Positions 27,696 through 35,547 of a DNA stretch of 64,000 nt are shown piece after piece; the stretch's first letter is position 1; every line of letters starts with the position of its first letter. A program made the translations under genes and the position numbers. Origin of the DNA: Theionarchaea archaeon (lineage in GTDB: Archaea > Methanobacteriota_B > Thermococci > Methanofastidiosales > SZ-28-30). Location: positions 62,001 to 126,000 of the forward strand of contig JACVGT010000001.1 of NCBI GenBank assembly GCA_018992685.1, read 5' to 3'. A model generated the notes under the pieces. The model was given only the letters and a program-made list of their open reading frames with translations. It was not told where the DNA came from and made no database searches.

Positions 27696-28223
27696 ATGAT
27701 CTGTCCGATTTGCCGGACGTCGAATGACATAGGAGTGAGATTTTGCAGGAAATGTGGGTCCAGTCTCCAGCAGCTGGACAACTACACAGATTATGTGGGG
27801 GCCAGCGCCCGGGCATCCGCTTTCCTGCTTGATACGCTCGTTACTATCGTTCCCACAGCTTTCATTCTGTGGATTGCCGTCGGGTTGTCTGGTATCAGGA
27901 TCCTAATCATTCTTCTTTTGATGAGCTGGGTATATTCTGCAGCACTGGAAAGTTCATCCCGGCAAGGCACCCTCGGAAAGATGGCTGTTGGAATAAGAGT
28001 GGTGGATTTTCATGGAAAGAGAATTTCGTTTGGAACAGCCTCAGTGCGATACTTCGTTAAAGTCGTGACTCTCGGCAGTTTCTGGTATTTAGTTTTGGTT
28101 TCCGAAAAAAGACAGGGAATACACGATATGGCTGCAAACACCTACGTAGTAATGGATGGCCCCTATTCTCGAAGAGAGTCCACGCACAAAACTCCACGGT
28201 GGTTTGGAGTATACAGAGAATAG
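27696..28223 (+). CDS. RDD-domain membrane protein with N-terminal zinc ribbon
   Basis: This is a 175-residue protein with CPIC and CRKCGSSL forming a zinc ribbon (residues 3-24), followed by an RDD domain (SARASAFLLDTLVTIV, then GTLGKMAVGIRVVD) with three membrane helices. ATG 27696 is chosen because CAGGTGAT lies before it and a CTTTATAT box lies at about 27641-27648; a longer frame from 27585 starts upstream of this promoter. RDD proteins are often transport or envelope factors. It lies just upstream of the peptide/ABC gene set, so an accessory or immunity role is possible but unproven. Confidence 0.8.
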   Translation: MICPICRTSNDIGVRFCRKCGSSLQQLDNYTDYVGASARASAFLLDTLVTIVPTAFILWIAVGLSGIRILIILLLMSWVYSAALESSSRQGTLGKMAVGIRVVDFHGKRISFGTASVRYFVKVVTLGSFWYLVLVSEKRQGIHDMAANTYVVMDGPYSRRESTHKTPRWFGVYRE

Positions 28224-28225
28224 CC

Positions 28226-28387
28226 ATGCAAAAGAATCAGCACTACAGCAGAAAAGGAGGTTCAGGTCAGTCCACTAGTATTCTAGATTATTCGAGGAGT
28301 CTCAGAATCCTCGGTCTCATTGATCCTGGTCTGGAAATAAAGTTAATTGCCATCGCAGGTCCAGGACAGGACCTCTATGGTTTTTGA
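28226..28387 (+). CDS. Possible 53-aa ORF directly after the RDD gene
   Basis: The ATG lies 2 nt after the RDD stop codon, and the frame encodes a peptide with a Gly/Ser-rich start (RKGGSGQSTS) and a hydrophobic second half (LGLIDPGLEIKLIAIAGPGQ). The nearest ribosome-binding-like GGAG is too far upstream (about 16 nt), so translation would have to be coupled to the RDD gene. I do not recognise it. Confidence 0.35.
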   Translation: MQKNQHYSRKGGSGQSTSILDYSRSLRILGLIDPGLEIKLIAIAGPGQDLYGF

Positions 28388-28462
28388 GAACATCTTAGTG
28401 TCAAGTTGAATCTCTACCCAATCACGTCTATCTCTAAGTATGTCGGTTTGTCTTTCGAAAAA

Positions 28463-28470
28463 GTTTATAT
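28463..28470 (+). promoter_or_regulatory. TATA box of peptide gene 1
   Basis: GTTTATAT preceded by an A-rich stretch. With the 25-26 nt spacing seen elsewhere in the window, transcription would start near 28492 and leave a leader of about 25 nt holding AGGAGGTG at 28504-28511. Confidence 0.75.
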
Positions 28471-28516
28471 ACCCCAACCTACTATGTACTGTAACTACTT
28501 TACAGGAGGTGACAGA

Positions 28517-28627
28517 ATGGAGGGATACTCCGGGAAATTCCTCATGAAGATAGAGGAACTGGAAAGAGCTGGAAGTGAGAAAGCTCTAGCAATCTGCTGT
28601 GGCGGATATGGTACTGTAGACCTGTGA
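28517..28627 (+). CDS. Candidate RiPP precursor peptide 1 (36 aa)
   Basis: This tiny gene has its own TATA box and a perfect AGGAGGTG ribosome-binding site 5 nt before the ATG. Its 36-residue product has a charged, probably helical N-terminal half (FLMKIEELERAGSEKA) like a leader, and a C-terminal core-like segment (LAICCGGYGTVDL) with a Cys-Cys pair (27, 28), three glycines and a tyrosine. It is followed by a T-rich stretch and then an ABC-2 export operon. The size, bipartite composition and neighbourhood fit a ribosomally synthesised, modified peptide. No homologue is known to me, and the modified residues are not known. Confidence 0.7.
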   Translation: MEGYSGKFLMKIEELERAGSEKALAICCGGYGTVDL

Positions 28628-28650
28628 TCCACAGTATTCGGGTCTGCCAT

Positions 28651-28670
28651 TATTTTTTTCTTTTCTTTGT
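28651..28670 (+). terminator. T-rich attenuator after peptide gene 1
   Basis: A pyrimidine run (7 T, C, 4 T, C, 3 T) lies between the peptide gene and the ABC ATPase. Archaeal RNA polymerase terminates at such U-tracts without needing a hairpin. Partial read-through would give much peptide mRNA and less transporter mRNA, as is usual for bacteriocin-type operons (inference). Confidence 0.6.
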
Positions 28671-28681
28671 CTGGTGATACG

Positions 28682-29650
28682 ATGGAATACGTCATTGAAA
28701 CAAAAGATTTAGCCCGCGAATTCGATTCTGCAGAAGGCGTTCTCCTCAAGAAAAAGAGAAAAATCATAGCCGTTGATCACGTTACGTTCGGAGTGAGAAA
28801 GGGAGAATTATTCGGTCTCCTGGGCCCCAATGGAGCTGGAAAAACAACCACCATAAAGATGCTCACCACGCTACTTGTTCCCACTGAGGGAGATGCCTAT
28901 GTCCACGGCTGGCACGTGGTGAAAGAGGCGCAGAAGATTCGCAACCACATCAACGTCATATTTGGAGGGGAAAGAGGCTTGTACCTCCGATTGAGTGGAA
29001 AGGATAACCTGCGCTACTTCTCAGATCTCTATGGTGTTCCTGCCACCACACAGAAGGAACGAATCCCTGAACTTCTCCAGCTGGTGGGACTCGCAGAACA
29101 TGGGGAGAGAAAAGTGGAAACATACTCACGAGGCATGAAGCAGAGGTTGCACATTGCAAGGGGATTGATCAATGACCCTTCTATAATTTTCATGGACGAA
29201 CCCACAATTGGACTGGATCCAGAGGGAGCTCGTTCCCTGAGAGCAATCATACAAGGGCTGACTTCCAAGGATAAGACGATTTTCTTGACCACTCACTACA
29301 TGTTTGAGGCTGATGAACTCTGCACCAGGATTGCTCTTCTCAAGGAAGGGAAGATCTTAAAGATTGATACGCCAAAATCCTTCAAGAATGAGGTATCTCA
29401 CGTCACTATCATTGAAGCAGAGGGCCACCACATTCCCCGAGAGCTCATTGATGCATTAGAGGCACGTCAGACCGTACGAATGGTAACCACTTCTCAGCAG
29501 GACATGAACCAGGTCCTTCAGATCCAGACCGAACCCTCAACGGATGTAGTCATGGACATACTCCAGAGCCTGCACACAGCCCGGCTTTCTAACATCCACA
29601 TACGTGAGCCATCACTGGAGGACGCATACATCAAAATAATGCAGGGATAA
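28682..29650 (+). CDS. ABC-2 type transporter ATP-binding protein
   Basis: This is a 322-residue ATPase with Walker A GPNGAGKTTT (residues 48-57), signature YSRGMKQRL (~147), Walker B IIFMDEPT (~165) and switch His in TTHYMFEAD. The C-terminal ~90 residues form the accessory domain usual in DrrA/CcmA-like exporters. ATG 28682 is chosen because GGTGAT lies just before it; the frame extends to a TTG at 28667 inside the T-rich stretch. It forms an exporter with the next two genes, most simply for the peptide encoded at 28517. Confidence 0.93.
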   Translation: MEYVIETKDLAREFDSAEGVLLKKKRKIIAVDHVTFGVRKGELFGLLGPNGAGKTTTIKMLTTLLVPTEGDAYVHGWHVVKEAQKIRNHINVIFGGERGLYLRLSGKDNLRYFSDLYGVPATTQKERIPELLQLVGLAEHGERKVETYSRGMKQRLHIARGLINDPSIIFMDEPTIGLDPEGARSLRAIIQGLTSKDKTIFLTTHYMFEADELCTRIALLKEGKILKIDTPKSFKNEVSHVTIIEAEGHHIPRELIDALEARQTVRMVTTSQQDMNQVLQIQTEPSTDVVMDILQSLHTARLSNIHIREPSLEDAYIKIMQG

Positions 29651-29652
29651 CC

Positions 29653-30429
29653 ATGGGTATGAGAACGATTTTTTCAGCTTCAAGACAGGCATTCTACGAA
29701 TTTCTGGCACGACCAGTATGGATTTTCGAAATGACTGTTTCTCCCTTTGTTTTTGCCACAGTTGCCTTGATCATGTTCAGGGACTCACCCTCAACCAATT
29801 CCACGTATATTGTAATGGCCGGGGGTATTATGGGAATGTGGGGAAGCACCCTCTTGGGTGCGGGTTATTCAGTGGTCATTGAACGATATTTTGGAACTTT
29901 ACAGTACTTGTTCGCCAGTCCCTCCTCCCTGGAAGAAATTATTGCAGGTAAAGCCCTCACCAGTGCCGTCATGGGGCTGTGGAATCTCGTTTTCGTCTTC
30001 CTGATTGCAATCATTCTCTTTGGAGTTGACATAGAGATTGCTCACCCTCTCACTTTCTTACTGGCATTGGGGTTGTGTCTCTTTTCTTTTTCAGCCCTGG
30101 GGATACTCTTGTCCACTCTGTTCGTATTGAGCCGTTCTGCTGCAGCTTTAGGAAATATTCTGGAGTTTGCTGCTTTTGTAGTATGTGGCATCATGTACCC
30201 TATCTCTTTCTTGCCTGTATGGATCCGTCCTCTCTCATACATTCTAACACCCACCTGGGGAGCTCAGGTATTGCGGTGGGCCGTGATAGAACCTCAGTTA
30301 GGGGAAGGGTTCTGGATTGGTGTCGCCATGATTGGTATACTCTCTTGTTCGTACATAGTGATTGGCCACTACCTATACTCCCGGATTGATTATCAGGTGC
30401 GAGTGACAGCCAGTTTGTGGAGGTTTTGA
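29653..30429 (+). CDS. ABC-2 type transporter permease 1
   Basis: This is a 258-residue ABC-2 permease with six predicted membrane helices and the conserved IERYFGTLQYLFASP motif in the first cytoplasmic loop. It starts 2 nt after the ATPase stop. The next gene is a paralogue, so the transporter is probably a heterodimer of two permeases with an ATPase dimer. Confidence 0.9.
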   Translation: MGMRTIFSASRQAFYEFLARPVWIFEMTVSPFVFATVALIMFRDSPSTNSTYIVMAGGIMGMWGSTLLGAGYSVVIERYFGTLQYLFASPSSLEEIIAGKALTSAVMGLWNLVFVFLIAIILFGVDIEIAHPLTFLLALGLCLFSFSALGILLSTLFVLSRSAAALGNILEFAAFVVCGIMYPISFLPVWIRPLSYILTPTWGAQVLRWAVIEPQLGEGFWIGVAMIGILSCSYIVIGHYLYSRIDYQVRVTASLWRF

Positions 30430-30431
30430 TT

Positions 30432-31220
30432 ATGGATGCACTACGGGCAGCCTATAGCAGTGCAGTGTTCTCATACAAGGGGTTACTTACCTGGATAGAG
30501 CCCCGGAACTACATTGGGATGAAATTCATTGTGCCCCTCCTGCAAATGTCATTCTTTGCCTACGTAGCCAAGAATGCTGGAGGAGCAGAAGCCATGTCGT
30601 TCGCTGTGGTCGGCAATATGGTCCAGCTGTGTGCTGTTACATCGGTTCTGGGCATGTCAATGGCGGTGGGAATGGAACGGTATTTTGGCACCTTACCTCT
30701 TCTCCTCGTGAGTCCCACTAACAGGTTTGCCCTGTTTATGGGGCGTTCTGTCGTGTATGTGCTGGACGGGGTTACCAGCACCCTGGTGGGGCTGGCATAT
30801 GCGGTATTCCTTTTTGGTGTAGATTTTTCCCAAGCTAACCCTGTTCTCCTGGTGGTAATCTTTCTTGTTACATCCTTTGCCCTGTCAGGATTTGGACTGT
30901 TGATTGGAAGTCTGTCTTTGTACACGAGAGAAGTTGTGGCTGTGGCCAATGCATCGTATTTTGCTCTGTTAATCGTGTGTGGCGTGAATTTTCCGGTGAC
31001 AGAATTACCTCATGTCCTGCAAGGGCTTTCAAAAGTCCTCCCCTTGACATATGGCATCCAGGCGACACGAGAGGTGGTCCAGGGAGCTTCCTTCACAGAT
31101 GTACAGGGATTGATTGGAGCTGAAATTCTCTTTATGGGTGCCCTCCTCGTCGTTGGTTACTTCTTTTTCAGGTACTTTGAGCAAAAGGCTAAAAAGAAGG
31201 GCACCTTTGAGCTGATCTAG
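30432..31220 (+). CDS. ABC-2 type transporter permease 2
   Basis: This is a 262-residue permease with the same six-helix layout and a matching MERYFGTLPLLLVSP motif, so it is a paralogue of the preceding gene. ATG 30432 lies 2 nt after the previous stop with TGGAGG at usual spacing; an upstream TTG at 30417 would overlap that site. The C-terminus ends in a charged FEQKAKKKG tail. Confidence 0.9.
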   Translation: MDALRAAYSSAVFSYKGLLTWIEPRNYIGMKFIVPLLQMSFFAYVAKNAGGAEAMSFAVVGNMVQLCAVTSVLGMSMAVGMERYFGTLPLLLVSPTNRFALFMGRSVVYVLDGVTSTLVGLAYAVFLFGVDFSQANPVLLVVIFLVTSFALSGFGLLIGSLSLYTREVVAVANASYFALLIVCGVNFPVTELPHVLQGLSKVLPLTYGIQATREVVQGASFTDVQGLIGAEILFMGALLVVGYFFFRYFEQKAKKKGTFELI

Positions 31221-31228
31221 GTGAGTGT

Positions 31229-31804
31229 ATGAAAGTCATGGGTATTGATTGTTCCCAGAAACGGAGAGATTCTACCGGTAGGCATCTCTTGCAGGTCGCA
31301 CTAGAGAAGATAGAATCTTATGCAATTACCACTGATGCCATCAGACTAATTGATTACACGCTGGAGTTGTGCACAGGCTGCAATCAGTGTGTGACAGGAG
31401 GTATGTGCCCCATTGACGATGATTTCGATAGCATCTGTGAAAGGGCTATCCCTGCTGATGCACTCCTTTTTGTGTCTCCAGTGTACTGGGGGAGATATCC
31501 CAGTATTCTGTCGTGCTTTATTGACAGGATGAGGAAGATCACAACAATGCCTCATCCTCTCTACAGGAAGAAGGCAGGCCTCATCGTTCAGACAGGGATC
31601 ACTGATACAGCACTGACTGTGGGCAGTTTTGGCCAGCTGTTCAGGTCGTTCAACATGATCAATGTCGTCGCCGTGGGACTTGGTATGATGGATTATGAGG
31701 GACGCCCATTAGAAGACAAGAATGCAATAGCTCTTGTCCAACTGGTGGGAGAGCGGTTAGTCATGGGACTGCAATCAGAAAAGATCAAAGAGATTTTCGG
31801 ATGA
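31229..31804 (+). CDS. Iron-sulfur flavoprotein (NADPH-dependent FMN reductase family)
   Basis: This is a 191-residue flavodoxin-like protein with a compact cysteine motif CTGCNQCVTGGMC (C-x2-C-x2-C-x5-C, residues ~49-61), as in archaeal and clostridial iron-sulfur flavoproteins that bind FMN and a [4Fe-4S] cluster. VSPVYWGRYPSILSCFIDR is the FMN-binding-loop region. GGTGAG precedes the ATG, 8 nt after the permease gene, so it is the last gene of the peptide/transporter operon. A role as electron donor to the nearby radical SAM enzymes is a reasonable inference. Its last 20 bases overlap the convergent tldE-like gene. Confidence 0.85.
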   Translation: MKVMGIDCSQKRRDSTGRHLLQVALEKIESYAITTDAIRLIDYTLELCTGCNQCVTGGMCPIDDDFDSICERAIPADALLFVSPVYWGRYPSILSCFIDRMRKITTMPHPLYRKKAGLIVQTGITDTALTVGSFGQLFRSFNMINVVAVGLGMMDYEGRPLEDKNAIALVQLVGERLVMGLQSEKIKEIFG

Positions 31805-33020
31805 AGACATAGGGAGTCACCAGTTCTCTGTAGGAGGGGAAAGGGTTTTCTTCTCGTATCCCTGTGCCCTCGATGGATTTCATCAGATCAAAAACATTCC
31901 CCTTCAGAACAAAAGGTGGTACTCTTCCCACAAAGTCTCCTTCTCTAACATAGTAGGCCCGCTTGATGTTAAAAACGTATTCTCCTGAGACAAGGTTTGC
32001 ACCCTTGTCATTGACAACTTCCTCAACAACCACACCAGTAAACTGGCTAAGAGAGTTGCTTCCTTCTTTGACCAGTACATTCCTGGGTCCAATCTTGGGC
32101 GGGGCCATGATTGAGGTGCGTACAGCATTCCCTGTGCTTTCTGTTCCATCAAGAAGCGCATGAAAATGATCATATAAGATGTGGGTCAAGATCCCGTTTT
32201 TTATTATTGGATATCTTCGTGACGGTATTCCCTCACCATCACAGAACGATGTCCTCACTCCTTCAGGGTACAGACCATCATCAAAAAGCGTGAACTCTTC
32301 TCCTGCCACATCTGTGCTACTGGCAATACGGGAAATCCCCCGTTTTACTCTGTCAACACTCACCTGCCAGATCAAGGGACGTAACACTGCATAGAGAGCC
32401 CGTGAACCCAGGGCAATGTGGGAAAATCTATATTCTGCATCCTGCGTGTAGCGGTCAATATACTCCTTGATACATCTCACAAGAGACTCACTGTCTCTAT
32501 CCCACAGCCGGGATGAGTTCACTATGTTGAACGTAGATGTTCCTGCTGATACGTCTATATCCAGCACGAAGAAGGTACTCTTTTCTTCAACATCAAGGCC
32601 TGCAGTCGTTTGCAGTGAGAAAGATGATTCTCTGCAGTATATCAACCCCTTTGAAGAAAGTCCGTGGTCCAAGAGCCCCTCGACGATTTCCATGCAATAG
32701 CCTGTGAGGTCCGTGATGTCAGCCCGCTCTATTTTCGGATCACAAATTCCTTCCACTGAGGGATATTTCTGCACTCCAGGAAACGCTATTTCCCACTGGT
32801 ACTCCGTGTCCAGAGCACGGGCAGACTGGAGAGCCTTCTCAACCTGTTCTGTTGTGTTACACGGCATGTTACAGTAATTGAACCCTACTTTGTTTCCCTT
32901 AATAACCCGGACTGCCTGCCCCGATACCTGCACTTTTTGGGGTGTCATTGTTCTTCCCTGGAACTCTACGATGGTATCGGTATACTTTCCCTGGAAAACC
33001 TCACTCTCACACGTACTCAC
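31785..33020 (-). CDS. tldE: TldE/PmbA-like protease subunit
   Basis: This is a 411-residue member of the TldD/PmbA family. The HExxxH metal motif is absent, identifying it as the non-catalytic TldE-type partner; the C-terminal GGEYVFNIKRAYYVREG-like region and PFVLKGNVFDLMKSIEGTG are typical. It starts at GTG in a GTGA overlap with the tldD stop, showing translational coupling. TldD/TldE is a heteromeric metalloprotease that cuts small unfolded peptides, known from microcin B17 maturation. Here it is embedded in a peptide-modification locus, so leader trimming is the likely job. Confidence 0.88.
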   Translation of the reverse strand: MSTCESEVFQGKYTDTIVEFQGRTMTPQKVQVSGQAVRVIKGNKVGFNYCNMPCNTTEQVEKALQSARALDTEYQWEIAFPGVQKYPSVEGICDPKIERADITDLTGYCMEIVEGLLDHGLSSKGLIYCRESSFSLQTTAGLDVEEKSTFFVLDIDVSAGTSTFNIVNSSRLWDRDSESLVRCIKEYIDRYTQDAEYRFSHIALGSRALYAVLRPLIWQVSVDRVKRGISRIASSTDVAGEEFTLFDDGLYPEGVRTSFCDGEGIPSRRYPIIKNGILTHILYDHFHALLDGTESTGNAVRTSIMAPPKIGPRNVLVKEGSNSLSQFTGVVVEEVVNDKGANLVSGEYVFNIKRAYYVREGDFVGRVPPFVLKGNVFDLMKSIEGTGIREENPFPSYRELVTPYVFIRKSL

Positions 33021-34303
33021 GAAAGCACCTCCACCTCTGAGAATTTCAAGAACGGTGTCAAGCTAGATGATGGAATGAACTGTCGACCCTTTGAGCAGTG
33101 TCTCGTCACGAGTTCCCGTTCTTTTCCCACCCCCTCAAGGTGGGAAAGGATTTCATTCACATTTATTCTCATATTTACGTTACGCACAGAGTATCCCTCT
33201 ACGAGATGGTTCCCAGACTCTGCAACAAGAGACAGAACATCTTGTTCATACTGGAGTTCCGCTGCACCCAGGCTGTCAACAACAATATCAGCTCCTTCAC
33301 ATAGTTCTTCTGTGGATTGATTTCCAGGAAGAACCTGAATATTACTGGTTCGTACCAGGGGTGGACACAGGACACTCTCTGAAAGGGCATTGGCAGTGGG
33401 GTTACACGAGAGAGCACCTGCAGTTTCCCTTGAATGCAGCAAAGAGGTTAAGACGCCTTTTTTAATGACGGGAGTTCCTTCTGCCTTGACACCTTCATCA
33501 TCATAGGAATACTGGCCAAATGCGTTCTCCAGTAACGGGTCATCGATGCATGTGCAATCGTTTGAAGTGATCTCCTCTCCCAGATGGTCAGCCAGCACAC
33601 TCTCCCCTCTCAGCACTTTGTCGGCCTCGAGCCCATGCCCTACGACTTCGTGGATGAGAATTCCAGTAATTTCAGGGGCGAAAACGATGGTGTACTTTCC
33701 TGGGGAAGGCGAACCCACTTTCTTGGGGAATGTGTTCATTTTTTCCTGCAGCTTTCTTATGACCCGCTCCTCTGACAAGAATTCAAGACCATATGGCGCG
33801 ATCAAGAACCCTTCTCGGACGTAGTCTCCCATCAGGGCAAAAATGATTCCTGTGGCTGCTTCCTCTGTTTGAATATGTGATCCCTCCGAATTCTCAAAAA
33901 GGTCCATACTGTAATAGTCATTAAATCCCAGGTAGTAATGGTTAATCAGCGGATTCTCATCAATTCCAGATGATTCTACTAGTGTTCTTATTTCCCTGAT
34001 CTTTTCTTCGATTTCTGTGGTATGAGGAGGATATACTGCCTGCGACGGTTTATCGACGTGGTGGCAAGGACTTTCAGCCAGGACGGCACCCTGAAAGGGG
34101 AGTGATGCCGAGATTTCTTGTGCTCTCTCTATCAAGGTATGGGGGTCAGTTTCCCCCGAACGGGCATAAAACCCCCACCTCCCTGCAGCCAGCACTCGGG
34201 CAGATGCCCCTCGATTGCAGGTAGTGACGCACCGGACAATATGGCCATCCCGTACATCAATGGATGTTCTCCACAGGGTATTTGCTCTCAATTCAACGTG
34301 CAT
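33017..34303 (-). CDS. tldD: TldD-like zinc metalloprotease subunit
   Basis: This is a 428-residue catalytic TldD subunit. The zinc-binding motif is HEVVGH (His218, Glu219, His223) followed by GLEADKV; the conserved DDPLLENAFGQYSYDDEG strand and the REGFL segment are present. GGTGG lies before the ATG, 8 nt after the radical SAM stop. It forms an operon with the radical SAM gene upstream and TldE downstream. The length is normal for archaeal TldD. Confidence 0.9.
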   Translation of the reverse strand: MHVELRANTLWRTSIDVRDGHIVRCVTTCNRGASARVLAAGRWGFYARSGETDPHTLIERAQEISASLPFQGAVLAESPCHHVDKPSQAVYPPHTTEIEEKIREIRTLVESSGIDENPLINHYYLGFNDYYSMDLFENSEGSHIQTEEAATGIIFALMGDYVREGFLIAPYGLEFLSEERVIRKLQEKMNTFPKKVGSPSPGKYTIVFAPEITGILIHEVVGHGLEADKVLRGESVLADHLGEEITSNDCTCIDDPLLENAFGQYSYDDEGVKAEGTPVIKKGVLTSLLHSRETAGALSCNPTANALSESVLCPPLVRTSNIQVLPGNQSTEELCEGADIVVDSLGAAELQYEQDVLSLVAESGNHLVEGYSVRNVNMRINVNEILSHLEGVGKERELVTRHCSKGRQFIPSSSLTPFLKFSEVEVLS

Positions 34304-34311
34304 AAATCCAC

Positions 34312-35400
34312 CTATGGGTACCTGCAGTCCTTCTCTGGGTCTATCAAAGCATATTCAGGAAATTTCCCGATATGATAGAAGGCCTGGCACATGGGGTAAG
34401 GAGCCAGAAGATCACCAAACTCAGCAAATGCCATGGCTCTGCAGAACCCGCCACAAATCCTGGCAGCATGACAGTTACCACACACACCTTTCAGGCTGGT
34501 TTTATTGGACTGATCCAGTATTTTGAACATGGGGTGTCTCTTTATTTCCTCAAACGTATTGATGCGCAGGTTTCCAGCTTTCATGTCAGGATGAAGTGAT
34601 AACGCTGTACATAGGCTGACATCTCCCTGGGGGGATACTCCCATGAGTTTCCACCACGGGCAGGTCACATACTCTTGGACATCGTCAATATTCTCTGCAG
34701 GCATCAACGCCAAGGGTAAATCTGTGATGATCCTCAGATCGTCGAGGTACTTTGCTTTTAGGTGAAAATAGGCTTGGAGCGTCTTTTCCACCAAGGTGAC
34801 ATCGGTGGGCTTTTCACCAGATCTACCAAGGGGAACAGTCTGCGCAAGAATTCGAAAAATGCTACATTCAGTTTCAATGCCAAGAGTGATAATCTCCTCT
34901 AACTGAGGAAGGTTTTCATGAGTGACATACGTGGAAATGCCGTGGTCAATATCATATTCTTGCAATAGATTCAGCCCGTTAACAGCTCTTTCAAAGGCAC
35001 CAGGACGCCCACGCTGGGCATCGTGGACGTGACCAATACCATCAATGCTCACCCCCACAGATGCATTCTTGTACTGGCTGAGCAACTGGGCAATTCCTGG
35101 TGTAATTAACGTCCCATTTGTTTCTAAGTTGAGGAGGACACCGCGTTCCAAGACGATGGTGAGTATTTCTTTGATATCTTTCCGTGCAAGAGGTTCTCCG
35201 CCTGTTATTGACACTTCAGCTAATTTGCCGTCTGATGCAACTGTGTCGATGATTGAAGCGACTTCTGCAGGCGTAATTTCATTTTCGAATGCTTTTCCAG
35301 GTCCTGCTTCCAGATAGCAGTGTTTACACGCCAGGTTACACTCTCTCGTCACAACAACATACAATCGGGAAAAGACTTTACCATTTCCAGGGGATTCCAT
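34312..35400 (-). CDS. Radical SAM/SPASM peptide maturase 2
   Basis: This is a 362-residue radical SAM enzyme with the cluster motif CNLACKHC (Cys21, 25, 28), ITGGEPLARKD and a C-terminal SPASM domain (CPWWKLMGVSPQGDVSLC, then CGNCHAARICGGFCRA and a final Cys). Such enzymes make thioether, C-C or other crosslinks in peptides, or act on haem or cofactor precursors. No PqqD domain is fused. A CTTTTAA box about 25-27 nt before the ATG (35424-35431) shows that it has its own leaderless promoter, so it, tldD and tldE can be transcribed apart from the upstream pair. Confidence 0.9.
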   Translation of the reverse strand: MESPGNGKVFSRLYVVVTRECNLACKHCYLEAGPGKAFENEITPAEVASIIDTVASDGKLAEVSITGGEPLARKDIKEILTIVLERGVLLNLETNGTLITPGIAQLLSQYKNASVGVSIDGIGHVHDAQRGRPGAFERAVNGLNLLQEYDIDHGISTYVTHENLPQLEEIITLGIETECSIFRILAQTVPLGRSGEKPTDVTLVEKTLQAYFHLKAKYLDDLRIITDLPLALMPAENIDDVQEYVTCPWWKLMGVSPQGDVSLCTALSLHPDMKAGNLRINTFEEIKRHPMFKILDQSNKTSLKGVCGNCHAARICGGFCRAMAFAEFGDLLAPYPMCQAFYHIGKFPEYALIDPEKDCRYP

Positions 35401-35547
35401 GAGAGAGACTCAATCCCGTAAGGTTAAAAGGTTATCTATAGTAAGGGTTGGAATAGAGAAGGAACGCAATGATATTTTAGGATGCTACTCCTTCACGGGG
35501 GTGTTACTCCTTCTCTGTTCCCTTCTTGTCATGATATTCAGCCTCCC

